42,376 nt of DNA from positions 1-42,376 of the forward strand of contig NZ_LGDD01000329.1 in the NCBI RefSeq assembly GCF_001279695.1, written 5' to 3'. The notes under the pieces were generated by a model. It was not told the DNA's origin. It saw only the letters and a program-made list of their open reading frames with translations, and searched no databases. Shown here piece after piece: positions 1 to 9,000 of the stretch; the stretch's first letter is position 1; each line of letters opens with the position of its first letter. The position numbers were made by a program, and so were the translations under genes. This DNA comes from Streptomyces sp. WM6378. GTDB taxonomy: Bacteria > Actinomycetota > Actinomycetes > Streptomycetales > Streptomycetaceae.

Positions 1-1
1 G

Positions 2-1783
2 AACACCGACGTCCCCGTCGTCAAGGGCAACTACATCGAATGGCCCGGCGGCAGCCGCCTCAACCTCGACGACGGCAAGGTCTACAAACCCGACGGCACC
101 ATATCGACGGCCAAGGTCGAACTCAGCGCCGACGACATCACCCGCCTCAAAAGCTCCCTCCCCCACGTCGACGAACCAGTAAAGATCGGCGCAGACGTCA
201 AAGAACCGGCCATGGCCGGAGCACACGACCCAGCACACACACCGGGCGGCATGGCGCATGACCCGGTGCGCACGCCCGGCGGCACCGCCCACGACCTCAG
301 GCCCTCTGCCAGTCACGAAACCCCGGCCGGGCCCTCGCACAATTCCGTACCGCCGACTCACAACTCCGTGCCGACGTCGCACGACCTCCCCGGTTCGGGA
401 GGTTCGGGATCGCACGGCGACCTCCCCACCGGGGGTCACGGCGGCGGTACGCACCCGGGCGAGCCCGGGTCGGCCGGAGGCGCGGGTACGGGGGGTGGCG
501 ATGTCGGAGGTCCGCCCGGCACCGGCGGTTCGCATCTTCCGGACGGGCCCGGGGAGCCGCGGGGCAATCTGCCCGACGGGTCCTGGGAGGGGCCGCAGGG
601 GCTGCACCTCGATCCGCACGCGAACGCTGCGGCCGACCAGTTCATGCACCGGGCCGAGTCGGCCGAGCCGGGCATCACCGACGCGGTGAAGTCCGCCGCC
701 GACCGAGTGGACCACGGCAAGCTCAACGGCCTGGAGTACCGCCTCAAGGGCGAGGACTCGCTCAAGCGCAAGATCGCGACGGCGCTGCACGACGACCCGA
801 TGCTGCGGCCCGAGGACGCGCTCGGGAACATCAAGGACTCGCTGCGCTACACCGTCGAGCTGCCCTCCAAGGACTACGCGCACGGCGTGCAGCAGGCCGT
901 CGACGACTTCCGGAGCCGCGGGTTCGAGAACGTCACGTTCAAGAACACCTGGGACAGCGCGGGCTACAAGGGCATCAACTCGACCTGGCGGGACCCGGTT
1001 TCGGGCCAGGTCTTCGAGGTGCAGTTCCACACCCCGGAGAGCTTCACGGCCAAGATGGACGGCCATGTGCTCTACGAGAAGGAACGCCTTCCCGGAATTT
1101 CCCACGACGACCTCGCGGCCATCCGGGCCGAGCAGAGCGACTTGTTCGGAAAGGTGCCGGTGCCGCACGGCGCCGGGGATCTGCATATCGATCTCGGTCA
1201 CGAGTCGCACGGTTCGGCATTGCCCGAGGCTCCGCACGTCGACCACGGTCAGCACGGAACCGCCTCCGTGCACGGCAATGGGCCGCCGGCCGAGCTCTCT
1301 CCGGCCGAGCGCGCGGTGCACGATTCGCATCTCCAGGCGATCGAGAAGAAGTACGCCGACGATTTCGACGTCTTGAAGCAGGACCCCGATCACAAGGGGA
1401 AGGTCAAGCCGTCGGAGATGGACGAGGCGCGGATCGCTCTCGACATGCGCGAGAGCGGGAAGGTGCCGTCCGACATTCAGCGTCCGCCGGGTGCGAATCA
1501 GGGTGATCTGTACTCGCCGAGCATCGGGGAGTACTACGACATCAAGGGCGTACACTCCGACTGGCCTCCGCTCAATAACGTTCGCGACAAGTCGCTGCCG
1601 TTCAAGGGCGCGTACGACCCCGCGAACAACGGGAGCTGGGTGCGCAAACTGGAGGACCAGATCGTGAACAGGAAGCGCGTGGTCATTCTGGACATGCGCA
1701 ATGCCGATCAGGCCGCTATTGACGATGTCAGGGCAATTGTCGAAGACCATGGGTGGAGTGATCGGGTTGTCTGGTATCCGTGA
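2..1783 (+). CDS. T7SS-associated polymorphic toxin, C-terminal part: RelA/SpoT-like pyrophosphokinase domain plus CdiA-like nuclease domain (5'-truncated by window)
   Basis: The frame is open from the first base, so the start lies upstream. The order is a polar N-terminal part, a long linker rich in Pro, Gly and His (about 200-600), then two globular domains. The first (about 640-1180) carries the RelA/SpoT synthetase signature: R-x-K at 740-748, Ser at 758, Lys at 770, Asp of the KDSLRY segment at 836, the GYKGIN tyrosine at 965, the EVQFHT glutamate at 1016 and the H-x-L-Y-E segment from 1064. This layout resembles the secreted Streptomyces ATP nucleotide 3'-pyrophosphokinases, so transfer of pyrophosphate to a purine nucleotide is a reasonable inference. 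The second domain (about 1330-1780) has GDLYSP, EYYDIKG and a late VVILDMRNA strand ending in VVWYP. This looks like CdiA-type/PD-(D/E)XK-like nuclease toxins, but the family is less certain. Location beside eccD/eccC and an overlapping small ORF suggests an exported antibacterial effector with downstream immunity. Confidence 0.72.
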   Translation, partial: NTDVPVVKGNYIEWPGGSRLNLDDGKVYKPDGTISTAKVELSADDITRLKSSLPHVDEPVKIGADVKEPAMAGAHDPAHTPGGMAHDPVRTPGGTAHDLRPSASHETPAGPSHNSVPPTHNSVPTSHDLPGSGGSGSHGDLPTGGHGGGTHPGEPGSAGGAGTGGGDVGGPPGTGGSHLPDGPGEPRGNLPDGSWEGPQGLHLDPHANAAADQFMHRAESAEPGITDAVKSAADRVDHGKLNGLEYRLKGEDSLKRKIATALHDDPMLRPEDALGNIKDSLRYTVELPSKDYAHGVQQAVDDFRSRGFENVTFKNTWDSAGYKGINSTWRDPVSGQVFEVQFHTPESFTAKMDGHVLYEKERLPGISHDDLAAIRAEQSDLFGKVPVPHGAGDLHIDLGHESHGSALPEAPHVDHGQHGTASVHGNGPPAELSPAERAVHDSHLQAIEKKYADDFDVLKQDPDHKGKVKPSEMDEARIALDMRESGKVPSDIQRPPGANQGDLYSPSIGEYYDIKGVHSDWPPLNNVRDKSLPFKGAYDPANNGSWVRKLEDQIVNRKRVVILDMRNADQAAIDDVRAIVEDHGWSDRVVWYP

Positions 1784-2660
1784 CGAAGGCGAGCGGCGGA
1801 TCGTCCGGGCCATGCCGAAGGACGCCGAGGCCGCGGCCGCGCTCCGCGAGTGGGTCGAGCAGCCGGGCTCGCTGCTCGGTGTCGACGGGCTCGACCTGAC
1901 CGCTGCCGATCTGTCCGGTGCGGATCTCGGCGGCGGCATGCTGACCGGGACCGTGCTCAGGGACGCCGTGCTCGTGGGCACCGACTTCTACCGGTGCCAC
2001 ATGGAAGGCGCGGTGCTCGACGGCGCTGACCTGACCGACGCCGGCCTGATCAAGGCCGTACTGGACGAGGCCTCCCTGCGCGGCGCCAAGCTGGACCGCG
2101 CGGATCTGGGCAGCGCCGAGCTGGCCGACACCGATGTGCGGGGCGGCTCGCTGCGCGGCGCCCGGCTCAACGCCGCCGCGCTGCTCGGCACCCTGTTGCA
2201 GGGCGCCGACCTCACCGGCGCCTCAGTGAAGGAGACCTCGTTCGGCGTCGTCGTCGACGAACACACCGTCGTCCAGGGCCTGTCGGGCTCGGTGTACGGG
2301 CCGATGGTCGTGGAGAGCGGCGAGCAGCGCCGCGAAGTCGGCGGCCGCGAGCTGGAGTTGTGGCTGAACGGCCGGGGCGCCGATGTGCGGGTGATCGACC
2401 CCGCGTCGCGGGAGATCACGTACTTCGCGAAGATCGGCGACGGATATCCGCGGAGCAGCCCGCGCGGAATCGTCCGGCGGCGTTTTCTCCACGGGGTCGC
2501 CTACGACGAGGCTTTCACCCGGAATCTGCGCTGGGAGCCGACCGAATACCTCCGGCTCTACGAACTCGGCCACAACGAGGTCGACCATGTGGAGATCACC
2601 GAGGAGGAGGCGGACGCTTTTGTCGCGGCCGTCACCGCGAAGCTCCGCGAACGGCCTTGA
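1749..2660 (+). CDS. pentapeptide-repeat protein, candidate immunity protein of the preceding toxin
   Basis: About 303 residues. The N-terminal half contains tandem A(D/N)LxG-type pentapeptides (DLTAADLSGADLGGG, then repeats through about 2230), expected to fold as a right-handed quadrilateral beta-helix. The C-terminal third (about 2400-2650) is a separate mixed domain with IGDGYPRSSPRG and an acidic helix near the end; I do not recognise it. The gene overlaps the end of the toxin gene in another frame, which implies translational coupling and fits a toxin-immunity pair. The start is uncertain: ATG 1749, GTG 1758 and ATG 1812 are all in frame and none has a strong Shine-Dalgarno sequence; the repeat domain is complete with any of them. 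Immunity is inferred from position and not shown by sequence; a regulatory or structural role in secretion is possible. Confidence 0.75.
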   Translation: MGGVIGLSGIRDEGERRIVRAMPKDAEAAAALREWVEQPGSLLGVDGLDLTAADLSGADLGGGMLTGTVLRDAVLVGTDFYRCHMEGAVLDGADLTDAGLIKAVLDEASLRGAKLDRADLGSAELADTDVRGGSLRGARLNAAALLGTLLQGADLTGASVKETSFGVVVDEHTVVQGLSGSVYGPMVVESGEQRREVGGRELELWLNGRGADVRVIDPASREITYFAKIGDGYPRSSPRGIVRRRFLHGVAYDEAFTRNLRWEPTEYLRLYELGHNEVDHVEITEEEADAFVAAVTAKLRERP

Positions 2661-2682
2661 TTCCCCACGTCACGGTTTCACC

Positions 2683-3085
2683 GCCGTACGGCATTGAGCA
2701 GGATCCGAAGGAGATTGCCCGGGCATGACTGCCGCGCAGGACTATGACAGCCAATTGCTGGAGTCGGTTTCGGTACGGCGCCGGCGGCTTCGCGATGCCC
2801 TTCTGTTCGGGGGGCAGCGCGGGCGGCGGTCGGTCGACGAACGCCTCGGCAAGCTGTTCGCCGGAATTGTGATTGCGGCAGTGCTCTGCGCGGGTTGTGT
2901 GGGCTGGTCGTTCATTTCGCACAAGCTCATCGGCAAGACCCCGTACGGGACTTCGGTTCAGCCGACTTCGGCACCCTCTTCGCCCCCTTCTTCCCCCAGT
3001 TCTTCGCCCGCCGTGAAGTCTTCGGCCCGATGATAGGTTCGCACGCGTGATAGCTACGGGATCGGTGAGCCGTACGGCATTGAGC
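2683..3085. repeat. 17-bp direct repeat flanking the small membrane-protein gene
   Basis: GCCGTACGGCATTGAGC occurs at 2683-2699 (before the small gene) and at 3069-3085 (inside the first codons of eccD). The two copies are exact and in the same direction, 386 bp apart. Confidence 0.6.
2725..3033 (+). CDS. small single-pass membrane protein of the T7SS locus
   Basis: 102 residues with a good ribosome site (GAAGGAG about 10 bases before the ATG). It has a basic N-terminal cytoplasmic stretch (VRRRRLRDALLFGG), one transmembrane helix at about residues 46-66 (GIVIAAVLCAGCVGWSF), and a Ser/Pro-rich tail predicted to lie outside the membrane. The basic-helix-then-TM arrangement recalls the N-terminus of EccB proteins, but the large periplasmic repeat domain of EccB is missing. 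It lies 13 bp upstream of eccD and is probably co-transcribed with it. It may be an accessory membrane subunit; no precise function can be given. Confidence 0.7.
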   Translation: MTAAQDYDSQLLESVSVRRRRLRDALLFGGQRGRRSVDERLGKLFAGIVIAAVLCAGCVGWSFISHKLIGKTPYGTSVQPTSAPSSPPSSPSSSPAVKSSAR

Positions 3086-4411
3086 CGGGTCACTCTGGTC
3101 GGTGAACAGCGTCGGGTCGATCTCGTTCTGCCGTCCGAAGAGCCAATTGGGCTGCTGCTGCCCGAAATCATGCGGCTGCTCGGCGACGGTCCGGGCGGCC
3201 GCCCGATGCTGCGCCATCTGACGACGGCCGACGGATCGGCGCTCGCCCAGGATTCGACGCTGGCGTCGGCGGGCGTGCCCGACGGCGCGGTGCTGCGTCT
3301 GGTGCGGGTCGAGGACGCGCCTTCGGCGCCCGTCGTGCACGACGTCACCGACGAGGCCGCGGACGATCTCGACGTACGGGCCTGGCGCTGGCGGCCCGCC
3401 GCGCGGCGCGCGGTCGCGGGGCTCGCCACGGTCTGCTGGGCGCTGGCGGCCGGGGTGCTCGCGCGCGACGAGTTCGCGCTGTCCGCGGTCGGCACGGTGC
3501 TGCTCGCGGTGGCCGGGGTCTGCGCGATCGCCGGGCCGGTGATCGGCCGGGCCGGGCAGCGCGGGCCCGCGACCACGTTGATCGTCACGGCCGGAGTGCT
3601 CGCCGTGCTCGGCGCGTGGACGCTGGCCGACGCGTACGGCTGGCCGGGCGGCGCACGGCTCGGCGCGGTCGGCGCCGCCCTCGCGGTGGCGCTGCTGCTG
3701 CTCGGCATGTTCTCGCCGCTCGGGCGGGGCGGGCTCATCGGGGCCGGGGCGGTCGCCGGGGCCGGGGCGTGCTGGGAGGCCGTGATCGCGCTGCAGTCCG
3801 GGGCCGGCTCGGCGGTCGGGCAGGCGCGGGCCGGGGCGATCGTGGTGGTCGTGTCGGTGCTGCTGCTCGGGGTGCTGCCGCGTCTCGCCCTGATGGCGTC
3901 CGGGCTCTCGGGGCTCGACGACCGGCGCTCCGGCGGGACTTCCGTCAGCCGCTATCAGGTGTCGACCGCGCTCGCGGCCACCCACCGCGGGCTCGCCCTC
4001 GCCACCGTCGTCATGGCCGCCTGCGCGGCGGTCGCCGGGATCCTGGTGCTGCGTACGCCGACGGTGTGGACGGTGCCGCTCGCCTCGGTACTCGCTGTGG
4101 TGCTCGCCCTGCGCGCGCGTGCGTATCCGCTGGTCGCCGAGGTGGTCGGCCTTTTCGCGGCCGCGGCCGCGGTGGCCGGGCGGCTCGCCTGGGTCTGGTG
4201 GGAGCGCACCGGCGCGGTCGGCCCGCTGGCCCTGCTCGTGGTGCTCGCACTGGCCCCGGTCGCGGTGCTCGTCATCCAGCCCGCGGACCATGTGCGGGTC
4301 CGGCTGCGACGGTTCGGCGACGCGCTGGAATCGATCGGTGTGATCGCGCTGTTCCCGCTGGTGCTCGGGGTGTTCGGGGTGTACGGGCGTCTGCTCGGCA
4401 CGTTCGCGTAG
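3047..4411 (+). CDS. eccD: type VII secretion integral membrane protein EccD
   Basis: 454 residues. The first ~95 form a YukD-like ubiquitin-fold domain (RVTLVGEQRRVDLVLP, LLPEIMRLLG, GVPDGAVLRLV). After a cytoplasmic linker ending in an Arg-rich segment there are about eleven hydrophobic helices from residue ~125 to the end, the usual EccD architecture. EccD lines the membrane pore of the ESX/T7SS core complex and binds EccB, EccC and EccE. The GTG at 3047 follows the previous stop by 13 bp; an in-frame GTG at 3065 is an alternative start and would remove six residues. The gene is immediately followed by the EspI-like ATPase gene, so it belongs to the secretion operon. Confidence 0.88.
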   Translation: MIATGSVSRTALSRVTLVGEQRRVDLVLPSEEPIGLLLPEIMRLLGDGPGGRPMLRHLTTADGSALAQDSTLASAGVPDGAVLRLVRVEDAPSAPVVHDVTDEAADDLDVRAWRWRPAARRAVAGLATVCWALAAGVLARDEFALSAVGTVLLAVAGVCAIAGPVIGRAGQRGPATTLIVTAGVLAVLGAWTLADAYGWPGGARLGAVGAALAVALLLLGMFSPLGRGGLIGAGAVAGAGACWEAVIALQSGAGSAVGQARAGAIVVVVSVLLLGVLPRLALMASGLSGLDDRRSGGTSVSRYQVSTALAATHRGLALATVVMAACAAVAGILVLRTPTVWTVPLASVLAVVLALRARAYPLVAEVVGLFAAAAAVAGRLAWVWWERTGAVGPLALLVVLALAPVAVLVIQPADHVRVRLRRFGDALESIGVIALFPLVLGVFGVYGRLLGTFA

Positions 4412-4420
4412 GTATGCGTA

Positions 4421-4425
4421 GAGGT
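4421..4425 (+). promoter_or_regulatory. ribosome binding site choosing the ATG at 4432
   Basis: GAGGT lies six bases before ATG 4432. The alternative in-frame ATG at 4414, three bases after the eccD stop, has no comparable site. Confidence 0.6.
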
Positions 4426-4431
4426 CGGGAT

Positions 4432-6030
4432 ATGGCTGTGGGCGAGGACTGGCAGCGCGATGTGCTGCGCGAGCTGAACGGGGGTGACTCGGCATCGGGT
4501 GCACCGCGGGGTACGGGTGCCTTCGGCTCTGCGTCGGCCGCACCGCAGGGTGTGGGCCCGGCGGAAGGTTCCTTCGGCTCGGCCGCGTCGGCCGCACAGC
4601 CCGGTGCCAGCGACTCTGCCGCACAGTCTGATGCGGGCAACCCCGCGGCGCCGTCCGGCCGGCCGTACACCGGCCCGGCGGAGGGCACGTTCCGGATACG
4701 TCCGCTGGAACCCCGCCAGGCCGACGCCTCCCCGGACGGATCAACTACCGCTCCTTCGGCGGGAGTTGGGGCACTCAGTGCCGCGAACGCCGACGCCGGC
4801 CCCACTCCGGGCTCCCAGCACCCCAACCCCGGCAACGCCGGGTTCCCCACCTCCGGCCCTCGCCAAGCCTCCGCCGCTCCCCACCCCCACACCGCCGGGA
4901 CCCTCGACGCCGTCGCCGCCGCCCGCGCCGCCGCCCAGTACGGATCCCCCGCCCCGGATGCCGCTTCCGCCGCCCCGCACGGAGCCGGAGCCCCGGAGCC
5001 CCAGCCCGCCGGGCTGCCCATGCCCACCCCCCACAACGCACCCGCCGACCGCCCCGCCACCCTCCCCGAGCTCCGCATCCCCGGCGGGCGGGACGCCGCG
5101 GTGCCCATGGCCACGCCCGAGTCCGTGCCCACCGTCGATCCCCGGCTCGCCGTGGCGCTCGGGCGGCCGGTGCACGGGGACTCCGTGGCCAAGCGGGCCG
5201 GGCGGTCCGTGCGCAAGCTCGGGTCGTCCGCCGCGCAGGACGTGGCCGAGGAGAGCCGGATCGGGCGGGAGTTGCAGCAGCCCGTGACGACCGGGCGGGT
5301 CATCGCGGTCACCTCGATCCGGGGCGGCGTGGGGAAGACCACCGTCGCAGCCCTGCTAGCGCGGAGCTTCAATCACTACCGGCACGATCCCGTGCTCGCC
5401 CTGGAGGCGGACGGTGCGCTCGGCACGCTCCCGGTCCGGCTCGGGGCCGAGTCGGTGCGCTGGTCCTGCGCGGACCTCGCCGACATCCTCACCCCCGCCA
5501 TGCAGCTGACCGACGTCACCGGCTATCTCGTGCCGATCACGGACGGCGGCTGGCTGCTGCCCGCGAGCCAGGGCCGGCTCGGCGCGCCGCTGAGCATGCG
5601 GACGTACCGCACCGTGACGCTCGCGCTGCGGCGGTACTTCGCGGTGACCGTGGTCGACTGCGAGACGCTGCCCGGCGAGGTGGCGCGTACCGCGATGGAC
5701 ACCGCGCACGCCCGGATCGTGGTCGCCCCGATGACCGCGGAGGGCGTCGGCGGCACCCGGGTCGTCCTTGACTGGCTCGCCCATCTGCCGCACTCGGCGC
5801 TGGCCACCACCGTGGTGGCGCTCACCGCCAACTCACCCGACATGACACTGGACTTGAAGGCCGCCACCGCGCATCTGCGGGAGGCGGGCGTCACCGTGCT
5901 CCCGGTCCCCTACGACCGGCATCTGGCCCAGGGAGGCCCCATCCAGACCGCACTGCTCGGCCGGGCCACCCGGCAGGCCGCCGTCGCGCTGGCCGCCGAG
6001 GCGATGGAGCGGGCGGTGAGGGTGCGATGA
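4432..6030 (+). CDS. EspI/SCO5717-like MinD/ParA-family ATPase of the T7SS locus
   Basis: 532 residues. Residues ~15-260 are low-complexity Ala/Pro/Gly/Ser sequence. The C-terminal ~240 residues are a MinD/ParA ATPase with a deviant Walker A (IRGGVGKTT, Lys about residue 302), a LALEADGALG segment after it and VTVVDCETLP as the switch/Walker B region. The Pro/Ala-rich front with a ParA-like back is the layout of mycobacterial EspI. In Streptomyces the matching family is known as SCO5717-type growth-regulating ATPases. EspI is linked to control of ESX secretion with ATP level; a regulatory or localisation role here is inferred. The stop overlaps the eccC start by 4 bp. The start at 4432 was chosen from the ribosome site. 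Confidence 0.82.
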   Translation: MAVGEDWQRDVLRELNGGDSASGAPRGTGAFGSASAAPQGVGPAEGSFGSAASAAQPGASDSAAQSDAGNPAAPSGRPYTGPAEGTFRIRPLEPRQADASPDGSTTAPSAGVGALSAANADAGPTPGSQHPNPGNAGFPTSGPRQASAAPHPHTAGTLDAVAAARAAAQYGSPAPDAASAAPHGAGAPEPQPAGLPMPTPHNAPADRPATLPELRIPGGRDAAVPMATPESVPTVDPRLAVALGRPVHGDSVAKRAGRSVRKLGSSAAQDVAEESRIGRELQQPVTTGRVIAVTSIRGGVGKTTVAALLARSFNHYRHDPVLALEADGALGTLPVRLGAESVRWSCADLADILTPAMQLTDVTGYLVPITDGGWLLPASQGRLGAPLSMRTYRTVTLALRRYFAVTVVDCETLPGEVARTAMDTAHARIVVAPMTAEGVGGTRVVLDWLAHLPHSALATTVVALTANSPDMTLDLKAATAHLREAGVTVLPVPYDRHLAQGGPIQTALLGRATRQAAVALAAEAMERAVRVR

Positions 6031-9000
6031 CGCTGCACCAGGTCCACCGCCCGGCCCGCTCGACCCGGCCGGCCGCCGCCGCGGCGCCGCGCGCCATCGA
6101 GCCGCCGCCGAACCTGCCCGAGGGCAAGACCGGCACGGCCGCGACCGCGCTGCTCCCGATGGCCGGCGTGATGAGCTCCGTGATCATGATGACGGTGATC
6201 CGCAACAGCCAGTTCGCGGGCCTCGGCGCCATCGTCCTGGTCGTGGCGCTGCTCGGCGCGGTCGCGCTGTTCCTTTCCCAGCGCGGCAAGGCGCAGCGCA
6301 CCCGGCGCACCCAGCGCGAGCGCTACCTCGAATATCTGGAGGAGCAGCGCGAGGAACTCGGCGCCGTGGAGCGGGAGTCGAGGCTCCAGGCCCGGCTGCT
6401 CAACCCGCCGCCTCAGGCTCTGTACGACCTGCTGCGGGATCCCGCCCGGCTGTGGGAGCGGCGGCGCGGCGACGCGGACTTCCTGCGGGTGCGGGTGGGC
6501 ACCGGCACCGTACCGACGCAGGATCTGTCGATCGGGCAGAACAGTGCGCAGGGCGTGCTCACCCCGCCGGACCCGTTCATGCTGAACGAGGCGCGGGCGC
6601 TGGTGGCCCGGTACGCCACGGCCACCGAGTCGCCGCTGACGGTGCCGCTCGACCGGGCCGCGAACGTGAGCGTGGTCGGCGACCGCGAGGGTGTGCTGCG
6701 GGTCGCCCGGGCACTGCTCGTGCAGGCGGCCGTCACGCACGCCCCGGACGATCTGGCGATCGCGCTCGGCGTGCCGGGCGACCGGCTCGACGACTGGGAG
6801 TGGGCCAAGTGGCTGCCCCATGTCCTGGACGCGCTGGAGAGCGACGGCCCGGTGGCCGCGCGCCGGATCGCGCCGAGCATGCCGCAGTTGGCCCGGCTGA
6901 TGCGGACGGACCTGCGCCAGCGGGCCTCGTACGCGGCGGAGGTGCGCCGGGGCCTGTCGGACCGGAACGCGCTGATGATGATCGACCGGCTGCTCGTGGT
7001 GAGCGACGAGTACGGCGCCCCCGCCGAGGAACTGCCCCGTCCCGACACGGCGGTCGGTCTCACCGAGATGGGCGTGACGGTGCTGCACCTGCTTGAGCAG
7101 CAGGTGCACGAGCCGGACCACGTCACCGTCCGGATCAGCGTCGACGGCGACCGCGTCACGGTCGAGGACCTGCGCGATCCGGCGAACCCGGCGCCCCCGA
7201 TGTCGTACGGACTGTCCGACGAGGTGAGCACGGCCGGGGCCGAGGGGCTCGCGCGCATGCTGGCGCCGCTGCGCCTTTCCGCCGAGTCCGTGGCCGAGGG
7301 CACCCCGGTGACCGGTCCGGTGGATTTCCCGCAGCTGCTCGGCATCGACGACCCGGCGGACCTGGACATCGACCGGCTGTGGGCGCCGCGCGGCGAGCGG
7401 GCGTTCCTGCGGGTGCCGATCGGGCTCGACGACCGGCACCAGCCAGTGCTTCTCGACCTGAAGGAGTCCTCCGAGCTGGGCATGGGCCCGCACGGGCTGT
7501 GCGTGGGCGCGACCGGTTCCGGCAAGTCCGAGCTGCTGCGCACCCTGGTGCTCGCCCTTGTCGCCGGGCACCCGCCGGAGGATCTGGCGCTGGTCCTGGT
7601 CGACTACAAGGGCGGCGCGACCTTCGCGCCGTTCGCCGAACTGCCGCACGTGGCCGGAGTGATCACCAACCTGGAGAACCAGGCGGGCCTCGTGGAGCGC
7701 GTGCACACCAGCCTGGCGGGCGAGGTCAAGCGGCGTCAGCAGGTCCTCAAGGACGCGGGCAACGTCGCCGACATCGGGCACTACGCGGCCCTGCGCGCCG
7801 AGCGGCCCGAGCTCGAACCGCTCCCCCATCTGTTCGTCGTGATCGACGAGTTCGGTGAACTCCTCACCGCCAAGCCGGACTTCATCGACCTGTTCCTGTC
7901 GATCGGCCGGATCGGCCGGTCCATCGGCGTCCACCTGCTCCTGTCCAGCCAGCGCATCGAGGGCGGCAAGCTCAAGGGCCTGGACACCTACCTCTCGTAC
8001 CGGCTGGGCCTGCGGACGTTCTCCGCCGACGAGTCGCGCACGGTCCTGGACACGACGGACGCCTTCCACCTGCCGCCGCTGCCGGGCTTCGGCTATCTGA
8101 AGGTCGACACGTCGACGTACGAGCGCTTCAAGGCGGGGTACGTCTCCGGTGCCTACCGGGGTCCCGCCGTCCTGGAACAGCAGGACGACACGCCGCTCGC
8201 CTGGCCGTACCCGACCTTCAACTCCCCGTCTCAGGAAGAGAGTTCGGAAGCGTCGGCCGAGCCGCAGATGCGCGAGCGGGAGACCGGGCCGACCGTCATG
8301 TCGGCGATGGTCGACCAGCTGCGCGCGGCCGCCGAGCCGGTGCGCCGGATCTGGCTGCCCCCGCTGCCCCAGGCCATCAGCCTCGACGCGGCGGCGGGCC
8401 CGCTCCAGGTCTCCGAGCACGGGCTCCAGCTCGCTCACCGGCCGGGCCCGATGCGGGTGCCGCTCGGCCTGCTCGACGATCCGGGCCGGCAGTGGCAGGG
8501 GCCCTGGACCCTGGATCTGACGGTGGCGGGCGGGCACGTGGCCGTCATCGGCGGCCCCCAGTCCGGCAAGACGACCCTGCTGCGCACCCTCGCGCTCTCG
8601 CTCGCCCTGACCCACACACCGGCCCAAGTCGCCCTGTACGGGCTCGACCTGGTGGGCGGCGGCCTCGCGGCGCTGGCCGGGCTCCCGCACGTCGGCGGGA
8701 TCGCCGGGCGCGCCGACCACGAGCGGGCCGCGCGCACCGTCGCCGAGGTGCGGGCCATGCTCGCCGCGCGCGAGGAGCTGTTCCGCGAGCACGGCATCGA
8801 CTCGGTGGACGAGCTGCGCGGCCTGCGCGCGCAGGGCCGCCTTCCCGAGCTCGGCTCGACCGATGTGGTGCTGCTCGTGGACGGGTACGGCGCGCTGCGC
8901 GACGAGTTCGCCGCCCTGGACGACGACGTGGCCGACCTGCTCAAGCGGGGCAGCGGCTACGGCATCCACATCGTGGCGGGCATGCTGCGCTGGAACGACG

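Noticed and set aside
4741..5175. Gly-rich antisense frame within the EspI-like gene, resembling a PE-PGRS-type protein
   Set aside because: It is simply the reverse complement of the Ala/Pro-rich linker and lacks a ribosome site.
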